Source: Christensenella sp. UBA7597
GTDB taxonomy: Bacteria > Bacillota > Clostridia > Christensenellales > Borkfalkiaceae
Assembly: GCA_002474405.1 (NCBI GenBank)
Contig: DLQW01000037.1
Span: 1-7,060, forward strand
DNA: 7,060 nucleotides
Reading direction: 5' to 3'
Each line of letters starts with the position of its first letter. Position 1 is the stretch's first letter. Of this stretch, positions 1 to 5,630 are shown one piece after another. The translations under genes were made by a program, and so were the position numbers. The notes below the pieces were generated by a model. It was not told the DNA's origin and made no database searches. It was given only the letters and a program-made list of their open reading frames with translations.

Positions 1-311
1 CGGGCGGCTGGGACAAGGTCATCATCGGCCTGGACTTCTTCGATGCGTCCATCAACCGCATCGGCGCCTGGGTAACGGGGCAGCGTTCTATGCAGAAAGC
101 GCTTCTGTACGCAATGCTTTTGCCGAACGATACGATGAAAGAATTGCAGGAAAGCGGTTCGTTCGGAAAGCTGATGTATATGAACGAACTGTTCAAAATG
201 ATGCCCGTCGGCGACGTCTGGAACGAATATCTTACCCGTCAGGGGCTTTCCGAAACCTGGTACGGCGAAGTGGAACGCTACGAAAAAGAAGTGCTTTCCA
301 AGCGTAAATAA
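1..311 (+). CDS. rhaA: L-rhamnose isomerase, C-terminal part (5' end outside window)
   Basis: This is the last 102 codons of a gene that enters from the left, reading from base 3 to a TAA at 309-311. L-rhamnose isomerase converts L-rhamnose to L-rhamnulose in the cytoplasm, the first step of rhamnose catabolism, and needs divalent metal ions. The fragment opens with GGWDKVIIGLDFFDASINR, a highly conserved block of this family. Its Asp residues lie in the metal/substrate site region (from family memory, not computed). It continues through MQKALLYAMLLP and a helical tail ending YEKEVLSKRK, which matches the family C-terminus in content and distance to the stop. The full protein is usually about 415-420 residues, so roughly three quarters is missing. 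A strong terminator follows 24 nt after the stop, so rhaA is the last gene of its transcript. Whether rhaB, rhaD or rhaM lie upstream cannot be seen. Confidence 0.93.
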   Translation, partial: GGWDKVIIGLDFFDASINRIGAWVTGQRSMQKALLYAMLLPNDTMKELQESGSFGKLMYMNELFKMMPVGDVWNEYLTRQGLSETWYGEVERYEKEVLSKRK

Positions 312-334
312 AACAAAATTTCATGCAATGCAAC

Positions 335-367
335 AAGCCGCTGTTTTCAAAGGAAACAGCGGCTTTT
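335..367 (+). terminator. Rho-independent terminator after rhaA, possibly bidirectional
   Basis: The arm at 335-348 pairs with 352-365 around an AAA loop: 14 bp with a single T-G wobble, and a G+C-rich core (GCCGCTG / CAGCGGC). On the plus strand the stem runs directly into TTTT (364-367). The hairpin also sits 25 nt beyond the stop of the convergent minus-strand gene. On that strand the tail after the stem is only TTGTTG, so it is a poorer terminator there, although no other candidate is visible for the minus gene in the gap. Confidence 0.9.
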
Positions 368-389
368 GAATGTGCGTACGGTTTAATTT

Positions 390-3302
390 TTAATCGGCGT
401 CGGTCGTTTTTGAAAATAACCGATAGAATATCGCAAACAATACAATGTTGAAGAGGTATAATGCGGGAAGTATCACAAACTTAAGCAAATCGCGCAACGA
501 ACGGAGATCCGCTTTCATGTACACCGCAACCATCGATGCCAGCACCGTTACGATAACGAACAACACGCACGCCGTAACGATGTACGGGCATTTTTTCGTT
601 CTGCGGACTTTCGGTTTATAGCCGCTCGCATACATAATCGTGCAAATCAGAAACGCAAGGAAGCCTACGGCAAACGCGGCGAAGGGGTACAGCCCGTTCA
701 CGTTCAGTTTATCGCGGAGGAAAAACGCCGAAAGGCTTTCCGCGATGATAATGAAGAAAATTACCATCGCCGCTCTGAACAGCGTTTTGCCTTTATTGAA
801 AAATCCGTTCGCTGCTTCCGTTTTCTGCGCGTTCGCGGCAGGGAGGGGAGCGTTATAGTTCGTTCCGCCGAAGCCCTGTGCGTTTCCCGCGGTACGCAGC
901 TTGATTCCGTCCGCTTGCGCGCGCTCGTTCAACGCCGAAAAATCATAGCCGTTCTGCGCGTTGTTTCTTCCGAACTCCTGCGCATAGGGGGCGGGCTGCT
1001 GCGGAATCGGAGCCTGCTGCTGCCTGTTCCGATCGTTTTGTTCGCGGTTATCGTAAGAAGAGGGCGTGCCCGTCAACGCTGCGTATTCCTGAGCGATTCG
1101 TGTCGCGTTGAATTGTCTGCGAGCTTCGTTCAAAGCCGTTTCTCTGCCTTCCAGCTCGTATTCTTTGTCTTTTAAAGCGGCTTCGCGGCGGGTTAAGTTC
1201 GCTGCCTGTTCGCGCACGGCATTGATCGTCTGCGCGTTTTCTTCTTCCGTTCTGGCTTTTTCCGCTTCGTATTTTTCTTTTTCTTTCTGCCAGAGCGCTT
1301 TTTCCGTATAATAATTCTGCCGTTCTTCGTCGAAAGCGCGGCGTTCTTCCGTCCAGGCGGTCCGCTCGGAGTGGAAGCGTTGCAAATCCTCGTTGAAAGA
1401 TTTCAGGTCGGCGTTGTATGCGCCGATTTTGTCGGCGTAATCGAATTGCTGCGTGGAAAGTTCGCCGCGCCGCGTCGCAAAATCCGTCTGCTCGGTTTTC
1501 AACGCTTCTTCGCGTTCTTCCAGCTCGCTTTCGCGCGCCGAAAGCAGATTTTCCGTCGTGGAAATCTCGTCTTTTCTCTGGCGCAGCGCCGCTTCGCGCT
1601 CGTTGAGACGTATTTGCCTTTCGTCCAGTTCCGATTCGCGTTGCGAAAGGGCGTTTTCGCGCGATTCGAAATCGGTCGTCTTGTTTTCTACGTCTTTTTC
1701 CTTTGCCGAAAATTCGTATTCCCGTTCGGTGAATTCGTATTTTTCCTTTTCGAAAGCCGCGCGCAATTCCTCAAACGAACGCTTCGTTTCTTCGAAATCC
1801 GTCTTTTCTTCTTCGAAACGCCGCTTTTCCTCGTCGAAATCGTTCTGTTCGGCTTTCAGCGCGTTCTCGCGTTCTTCCAGTTCTTTCGCGCTTTCCGTCG
1901 TCTTTAATGCGGCGGAATCCGTCAAAGCCGAAAGCTCCTGCAATTTCTGTTCGCGCTCGGCAAGTTCCGTTTCTTTTTCGTTCAGTTCCTTCCGCGCGTT
2001 TTCGGCTTCGGTAAGCGCCGCGTCCAGTTCGGTTTGTTTGTCGGCATTTTCCGCTTCCAGCGATTCCCGCGCCGCAATCGATTCGGCAAGCTCGCTTTGC
2101 ATATCGGTAAGCTTCGCTTCCGCGGCGGAAAGTTTTTCTTCCGCTTCCGCAAGCTCGTTTTCCTGTTTTTGCAAAGCTTCGCGTTTTTCGTTCAGTTCGG
2201 TTTCTCTGGCTTCGATTTCGTTTTGTTTTTCCTGCGATTCCAGCCGGGCTTTTCTTAACGCTTCCGCCGTTTCGTCCACGCGCGATTGCATTTCGGCAAT
2301 CCGCAACTGCATTTCGTTCAGTTCTTCCTGTCTGGTTTCGGCTTCCGCGCGGGCGTCCTTCAATGCGGCAAGTTCCGCGCGGGCGTTTTCCAAAGCTTCC
2401 GTTTTTACGCCGATGTCCGATTGCAGCTCGGCAAGTTCCTGTTGTTTCTCGTTTAAAAGGTCGCGCGTCTCGTTCAGTTCGGCGGAAAGGGCGTCCGTTT
2501 CGGCGGAATTGTTCTGCGAAGAAATCTTAAGACGGTCGATTTCCGCCTGTAACCGTTCCATATCGCGGTTATTTTCTTCCGTCTCTTCGCGCAGTCGTTC
2601 CAGTTTCGCGTTACTTGCCGAAAGCTCGGTTCTTTTCGCCGAAAGTTCGCGTTCCTTGGCTTCCGATTCGCTTTCCAGTCGCTCGATTTTCGCTTTCAGT
2701 TCGTTATAATCGCTTTTTTGCGAAGAAAGGGCGGAAGTCTGCACCGAAAGCAGCGAACGCTGCCGTTCAAGTTCCGCCTGCAGATTTTTCAGCGAATTTC
2801 TTTCTTCGGTAAGCGCCGATTCGCGCGCCGTAAGATTACGCTTGATATTCTCCAGTTCTTTCTGCTTTTCCGTAATAAACGAAAAATCGAAATGCTTGTC
2901 TCCGTCCGCAATCAGGCTGTCGATAATCGTACGCGAATATTCCCATTCGGAAAGGGACTTTTTCACGAACTCCTTGCCTTCGTCGGTCAGGCGGAAGTAT
3001 TTTCTCCTGCCGCCGTTGGAAAATTCTCCGTAGTACGAAGCGACGTACCGCAGCGATTCAAGGCGTTTCAGCGCGCTGTACAAAGTGGGCTGCTTGATAG
3101 AATACAAGCCGCCCGTTTTGCTTTCGATTTCGCTTAAAATATCATATCCGTATTTGTCGCCGTCGTATAAACTGCGCAGAATAATCGTATTGATGTGTCC
3201 GCGGATTAAATCGGAGCTGATAGACATGCCGCCTTCTTCTCCGCCCGTAATCTTGTCGTAATCGTATTCCGATTCGTCGAATGTTTCTTTTGTGTCGCTC
3301 AC
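390..3302 (-). CDS. PadR-type DNA-binding protein with giant coiled coil and four C-terminal TM helices
   Basis: A 970-residue protein if translation begins at the GTG at 3300-3302. I chose this start because GGGGAGG lies 8 nt upstream. An ATG at 3225-3227 (MSISSDLIRGH, the usual PadR beginning, 945 residues) is the alternative. The farther in-frame ATG at 3371 lies inside an operator-like palindrome and is unlikely. Numbering from the GTG: residues 26-130 are a PadR winged helix (DKYGYDI, PTLYSALKRLE, GRRKYFRLTDEG). Residues 146-733 are coiled coil in one unbroken heptad frame. Residues 734-838 are a Q/N/P/A-rich linker. Four hydrophobic helices lie near 843-862, 871-892, 906-929 and 940-962. 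The basic KPKVRRTKK loop between helices 2 and 3 favours a cytoplasmic N-terminus under the positive-inside rule. Ordinary PadR proteins are about 100-200 residues and soluble. The role is inferred: a membrane-tethered regulator or chromosome tether. The gene stands alone, convergent with rhaA and divergent from the thioesterase. Confidence 0.88.
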   Translation of the reverse strand: MSDTKETFDESEYDYDKITGGEEGGMSISSDLIRGHINTIILRSLYDGDKYGYDILSEIESKTGGLYSIKQPTLYSALKRLESLRYVASYYGEFSNGGRRKYFRLTDEGKEFVKKSLSEWEYSRTIIDSLIADGDKHFDFSFITEKQKELENIKRNLTARESALTEERNSLKNLQAELERQRSLLSVQTSALSSQKSDYNELKAKIERLESESEAKERELSAKRTELSASNAKLERLREETEENNRDMERLQAEIDRLKISSQNNSAETDALSAELNETRDLLNEKQQELAELQSDIGVKTEALENARAELAALKDARAEAETRQEELNEMQLRIAEMQSRVDETAEALRKARLESQEKQNEIEARETELNEKREALQKQENELAEAEEKLSAAEAKLTDMQSELAESIAARESLEAENADKQTELDAALTEAENARKELNEKETELAEREQKLQELSALTDSAALKTTESAKELEERENALKAEQNDFDEEKRRFEEEKTDFEETKRSFEELRAAFEKEKYEFTEREYEFSAKEKDVENKTTDFESRENALSQRESELDERQIRLNEREAALRQRKDEISTTENLLSARESELEEREEALKTEQTDFATRRGELSTQQFDYADKIGAYNADLKSFNEDLQRFHSERTAWTEERRAFDEERQNYYTEKALWQKEKEKYEAEKARTEEENAQTINAVREQAANLTRREAALKDKEYELEGRETALNEARRQFNATRIAQEYAALTGTPSSYDNREQNDRNRQQQAPIPQQPAPYAQEFGRNNAQNGYDFSALNERAQADGIKLRTAGNAQGFGGTNYNAPLPAANAQKTEAANGFFNKGKTLFRAAMVIFFIIIAESLSAFFLRDKLNVNGLYPFAAFAVGFLAFLICTIMYASGYKPKVRRTKKCPYIVTACVLFVIVTVLASMVAVYMKADLRSLRDLLKFVILPALYLFNIVLFAIFYRLFSKTTDAD
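1104..2867 (-). repeat. 84 consecutive in-register heptads (coiled-coil coding region)
   Basis: Divided by hand from KQKELEN (first) to ARRQFNA (last), the translation falls into 84 seven-residue units with no insertion or deletion. At about 0.15 nm per residue this is a rod of roughly 87 nm. In the first half Leu/Ile/Met occupies both core positions in many units, spaced 4-3 (for example LQAELER, LSAELNE). From about unit 48 onward one core position is mostly charged and only a single hydrophobic stripe remains. The periodicity is 21 bp at DNA level but codons and residues have diverged, so this is not a simple tandem repeat. Confidence 0.85.
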
Positions 3303-3310
3303 GCGATAAA

Positions 3311-3317
3311 CCTCCCC
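3311..3317 (-). promoter_or_regulatory. Shine-Dalgarno site that decides the GTG start of the PadR-coil gene
   Basis: On the minus strand the sequence is GGGGAGG, then 8 nt, then GTG. It is the best ribosome-binding site in the window and supports a start 25 codons before the conventional PadR MSISSD start. The ATG at 3227 has a weaker purine stretch (AGAAGG) 5 nt upstream and could serve as a second start. Confidence 0.7.
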
Positions 3318-3334
3318 GGATAGTGTTTCATTGC

Positions 3335-3365
3335 TATGTCTGACACAATAATTACGCCAGACATA
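3335..3365. promoter_or_regulatory. 31-bp imperfect palindrome, candidate PadR operator
   Basis: The arms TATGTCTG (3335-3342) and CAGACATA (3358-3365) are perfectly inverted; flanking bases extend the arms to 9 bp (3334-3342 and 3358-3366). The inner bases are also partly symmetric around AATAATT, giving 12 of 15 half-site positions matched. PadR-family dimers bind inverted repeats with ATGT...ACAT-type arms, usually near their own gene. The element lies 33 bp upstream of the GTG start, inside the predicted transcript, so it could also form an RNA hairpin in the leader. Confidence 0.6.
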
Positions 3366-3395
3366 GTACAAAAACCCCGAAAATTACTTCGCCAC

Positions 3396-3420
3396 ACATA
3401 ATTATTATGTCTGTCGTAAT
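3396..3420. promoter_or_regulatory. Second operator-like site: perfect 15-bp palindrome plus another TATGTCTG half-site
   Basis: ACATAAT (3396-3402) and ATTATGT (3404-3410) form a perfect inverted repeat with a one-base centre. Overlapping its right arm, 3406-3420 reads TATGTCTGTCGTAAT. This repeats the half-site of the palindrome at 3335-3365, whose reverse complement begins TATGTCTGGCGTAAT. The recurrence of the same 15-bp motif is what makes a protein-binding role more likely than chance. Confidence 0.5.
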
Positions 3421-3499
3421 AGTTTGCGCGCCTTGAATTGTCCGTTTCCGGCTACAAAAAGGGCATAATCACATAGCATAAAAACATAAATAATCTGTA

Positions 3500-3507
3500 T
3501 GTCGTAA
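3500..3507. promoter_or_regulatory. Partial motif copy at the predicted transcription start
   Basis: TGTCGTAA at 3500-3507 is identical to part of the half-site at 3413-3419 and its flank. It lies just downstream of the -10 box (3510-3515) of the minus promoter, overlapping the expected start point. A repressor bound here would block initiation. Eight bases is short, so this copy is suggestive only. Confidence 0.35.
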
Positions 3508-3509
3508 AT

Positions 3510-3538
3510 ATTATATCACATCAAAAAGTAATTGTCAA
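3510..3538 (-). promoter_or_regulatory. Consensus sigma-A promoter of the PadR-coil gene
   Basis: Read on the minus strand: TTGACA (3533-3538), a 17-bp spacer and TATAAT (3510-3515). Both hexamers match the housekeeping consensus exactly and the spacing is optimal. Transcription should begin near 3503, leaving about 200 nt of untranslated leader before the GTG at 3302. That leader carries the palindromes at 3335-3365 and 3396-3420. Confidence 0.85.
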
Positions 3539-3639
3539 CGATACACGGGCTGAATTGAACAAATGTACATAAAATTTCGCAAAAAAATGCAAAATCGGGC
3601 GAAATTTGCGGGAAATATTTTTTTCGCGCCTTCGGCGAG

Positions 3640-3668
3640 TTGACTTTTTTCTTTTTACCTTGTATAAT
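3640..3668 (+). promoter_or_regulatory. Near-consensus sigma-A promoter of the thioesterase operon
   Basis: TTGACT (3640-3645), a 17-bp pyrimidine-rich spacer and TATAAT (3663-3668): 11 of 12 consensus bases. The start point should fall around 3673-3678. The ATG of the thioesterase is at 3678, so the transcript would have essentially no leader. Confidence 0.85.
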
Positions 3669-3677
3669 AAAACCGAT

Positions 3678-4487
3678 ATGGCACATTACAGATGCGAAGA
3701 ATCTTATAAAACCGATTTCTGCGACGTGGATTTCAAGGACGATCTGAAGATTTCCGCGCTTTTGTCGCGCTTTGAAAGCATTGCTTCGAAGAGCGCGGAC
3801 GAGCTGGGGTTCGGCTATGAGTATCTGAAAGAACACGGCTATGCGTTTTTTCTGGCGGAAATCCGCTGCGTGCTTGCCCGCGCCGTGCCGCTGTACGAAA
3901 CGCTTTCGCTTCGCACGTGGCCCACGCCGCCTTCTTACGTCGTATTCGGCAGAGAATTCGAGGGGTATGCGAAAAGCGGAGAGAAAATTTTATCCGCTAC
4001 GTCCCGCTGGTGCGCGGTGGATTTTTCTACGGGAAAGCTTCTTTCCCCCAAAGCGTTTCCGGAACAGGATTATCGCAACGCGGAAATTTACGATCCCGCA
4101 AAGTCCGGCGCTCCGCAGACGAAAACGGCGAAACTTTCCGCGGGGGAAGGCGAGAAGAAATTCTCGATTAAAATAGCAAATTCCGAATACGATCACAACA
4201 TGCACGTCAACAACACGCATTATGCCGATTATTGCCTGAATTGCTTTTCCGTCGCCGAGCTTGCCGATAAATACGTAAGCTCGTTTTCTATCGCCTATGT
4301 CAAACAGTGCAAAGAGAGCGAAACGCTGTCTTTTTACCGCAAGGACGAAGCGGATTTTTCCGTGATCGGCGGCTTTAACGAAGAGGGCGAAAACGTCGTA
4401 CGCGCCGAATTTTCCTTTGCAAAGCGCGGCGCGCGGCAAGAGAAGATGCAAATCGGCGGCGAAACAAACGGCGGTAACGCGCAATGA
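3678..4487 (+). CDS. Acyl-ACP thioesterase (FatA/FatB-like, double hotdog)
   Basis: A 269-residue cytoplasmic enzyme expected to hydrolyse acyl-acyl carrier protein to free fatty acid and ACP, ending or diverting fatty-acid synthesis. The first hotdog half begins at once (YRCEESYKTDFCDVD, residues 4-18) and includes LSLRTWPTPP (76-85) and SRWCAVDFSTGKLLSP (109-124), typical of the family. The second half carries the catalytic-type motif DHNMHVNNTHYADY (172-185), matching the conserved D-x-N-x-H-V-N-N-x-x-Y of plant and bacterial acyl-ACP thioesterases, with N174 and H176 as the likely catalytic pair. Length fits the bacterial family. The ATG at 3678 is the only start that keeps the N-terminal strand. 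No Shine-Dalgarno precedes it and a strong promoter ends 9 nt upstream, so translation is probably leaderless. The stop overlaps the next gene's ATG (ATGA). Chain-length preference cannot be read from sequence. Confidence 0.9.
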   Translation: MAHYRCEESYKTDFCDVDFKDDLKISALLSRFESIASKSADELGFGYEYLKEHGYAFFLAEIRCVLARAVPLYETLSLRTWPTPPSYVVFGREFEGYAKSGEKILSATSRWCAVDFSTGKLLSPKAFPEQDYRNAEIYDPAKSGAPQTKTAKLSAGEGEKKFSIKIANSEYDHNMHVNNTHYADYCLNCFSVAELADKYVSSFSIAYVKQCKESETLSFYRKDEADFSVIGGFNEEGENVVRAEFSFAKRGARQEKMQIGGETNGGNAQ

Positions 4488-5596
4488 GAAAAAACGGCGT
4501 CGCAAGAACCTTCGAACCGCTCGGCGAGTGCACCGTGCTCGCAAACGGATTTTCGTCGGAAAAGCCCGCGTTCAGCAGGCTGGCTCCGCCGGGCGCCGTG
4601 TATTGTCGTCCGCCGGCGGAATCGGCGTATATCACGGGTGGAAATTTGCAGAAACCGTATTTTCACGCGCTGTCCGAAACGGCGGCTAAAAAAGATAAGG
4701 CGAAAGCGGTTTTGTTTTTAAACGGCGCGGAAAAGCCTTTTTCCGCAAAAGAAAAGGAAACGTGCGAAAAGTATCTCAAAGAGCTTTTTTGCGATTTGAA
4801 AATCGGCAAAAACGAACTGGCGATTTTTACGAACGATTCTTCTTCGTCGCAAACGATTTCCCGCCGCTATAAATTTTCCGTCGGCGGTTATCCGTGCGAA
4901 ATCGATTTTCTTCTGCGCGTTTCCGCAGGCGGATTTACGGGCGGAAAAACGGTTGGCGGCGAAACTGCGGAAGTTGCGTACCGTCAGCTTTTAATCCTTA
5001 CCGACGCGCGCATATCCTCGCCTATGCTTTTGAAAATGCTGAAAAGCCTGTATGCCGATCCGCTCGGCTGCACGGGCGATTCCGACGGCGGACTTTTCGA
5101 CGCCGCGGCGTTTTTAGCGGGGTGCGGCGCCGAAAATTATCCGATCGATCGCGCCGACGCCGAGTACGGCAAAGCTTTTCGTCTGATTCGTTCGGCGCTG
5201 ACCGATTTTTTGGCGTTCGCGGCGGAATCGTGCGGAGAAAAACTGATAACGGCGGAAGTGCGCGGAGCGAAATCCGCGCGGGAGGCAGTCGGAGCGGCAA
5301 CGGCGTTTGCGCGGCGTAAATCCGTAGCCGAATCTTTAAAACGCGGGCGGCTGAATCCGTACGCCGTGCTCGAAGCAATCGGCGCCGCGGGGTTTGCGTC
5401 GGCGGAGACGGCAAACGTGTATCTGACGTCGGAAACGGGAAAAATCTGCGTGTTGTACGAAGGCAAGCCGCTTTTTCCCGCAACGGAGGCGCAACGCGCG
5501 GTGTTGGAAGGCGGCAACGCGAAAATTCTCGCGGAGCTCGGCGCCGGCAATTATTCGGCTTCCGCCTGTATTTTTATCGGACAAACAACGGAATAA
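4484..5596 (+). CDS. Divergent ArgJ-like (ornithine acetyltransferase fold) protein, probable pseudoenzyme
   Basis: A 370-residue protein, soluble by appearance. The C-terminal half is recognisably ArgJ-like: KLITAEVRGAKSAREAV (253-269), a following AxxFARRKSVAESL segment, LEAIGAAGF (296-304), NVYL (311-314) and LGAGNYSASA (352-361) follow the order of glutamate N-acetyltransferase (ArgJ). LLILTDARIS (169-178) matches the strand after the ArgJ cleavage site. The catalytic parts are not conserved. The self-cleavage Ala-Thr, with Thr as nucleophile, aligns by eye with Ala165-Tyr166. The NSGNANACTG block is replaced around LNGAEKPFSA (79-88), the STGVIG oxyanion segment by FTNDSSSS (115-122), and FGEDPNWGR by LKRGRLNPYA. 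The usual C-terminal DLTYDYV tail is absent. ArgJ activity is therefore unlikely; the real function is unknown. It starts inside the thioesterase stop (ATGA overlap), implying translational coupling. The family assignment is from memory of conserved blocks, not a search. Confidence 0.72.
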   Translation: MRKNGVARTFEPLGECTVLANGFSSEKPAFSRLAPPGAVYCRPPAESAYITGGNLQKPYFHALSETAAKKDKAKAVLFLNGAEKPFSAKEKETCEKYLKELFCDLKIGKNELAIFTNDSSSSQTISRRYKFSVGGYPCEIDFLLRVSAGGFTGGKTVGGETAEVAYRQLLILTDARISSPMLLKMLKSLYADPLGCTGDSDGGLFDAAAFLAGCGAENYPIDRADAEYGKAFRLIRSALTDFLAFAAESCGEKLITAEVRGAKSAREAVGAATAFARRKSVAESLKRGRLNPYAVLEAIGAAGFASAETANVYLTSETGKICVLYEGKPLFPATEAQRAVLEGGNAKILAELGAGNYSASACIFIGQTTE

Positions 5597-5630
5597 AATC
5601 CCGTAAATCAATAGGAGACAAGAGAAACCA

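Larger units (their letters stand above)
3303..3677. other. Divergent intergenic region (375 bp), A+T-rich
   Basis: No gene is supported here. From left to right it holds the Shine-Dalgarno site of the minus gene, the operator-like palindromes, the rest of the roughly 200-nt leader, and the minus promoter at 3510-3538. Next comes a stretch with a 9-bp inverted repeat (AAATTTCGC at 3572-3580, GCGAAATTT at 3599-3607), a short CGCC-TTC-GGCG hairpin near 3626-3636, and the plus promoter at 3640-3668. The -35 boxes of the two promoters are about 101 bp apart and point away from each other. Confidence 0.7.

Noticed and set aside
1453..2709. A 418-codon Ser/Phe-rich open frame on the plus strand, and a 178-codon one at 1371-1907, inside the coiled-coil gene
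   Set aside because: These are antisense shadows. The coil uses GAA, GAG, AAA and GCG-type codons and few TTA, CTA or TCA, so the opposite strand lacks stops; the translations are low-complexity with no domain, start signal or promoter.
1104..2867. Reading the long coil as an SMC/Rad50 ATPase, M-protein or phage tail protein
   Set aside because: There are no Walker A/B or signature motifs, no signal peptide or LPXTG anchor and no phage genes nearby; the N-terminus is a PadR domain and the C-terminus is transmembrane.
3225..3371. Starting the PadR-coil protein at the upstream ATG at 3371 (993 residues)
   Set aside because: That start lies beside the operator-like palindrome, has no Shine-Dalgarno, and the added residues resemble no PadR N-terminus. 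The GTG at 3302 has GGGGAGG at ideal spacing.
3372..3390. Possible attenuator: CGAA...TTCG with GGGGTTTTT on the minus strand
   Set aside because: The stem is only about four base pairs, so it is too weak to call a terminator or riboswitch without folding and conservation evidence.
3420..3450. Second, closer promoter for the minus gene (CGGACA, 17 bp, TATTAC)
   Set aside because: Only about 8 of 12 consensus positions match, much poorer than the perfect promoter at 3510-3538.
3606..3677. Extending the thioesterase upstream to the ATG at 3606
   Set aside because: The extension would be encoded by the promoter itself (TTGACT and TATAAT at 3640-3668), and the family N-terminus begins at MAHYRCEESY from 3678.
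3990..4689. Several minus-strand and alternate-frame open frames across the thioesterase and ArgJ-like genes
   Set aside because: They are Arg/Ala-rich shadows of the real genes, without recognisable domains or start signals.
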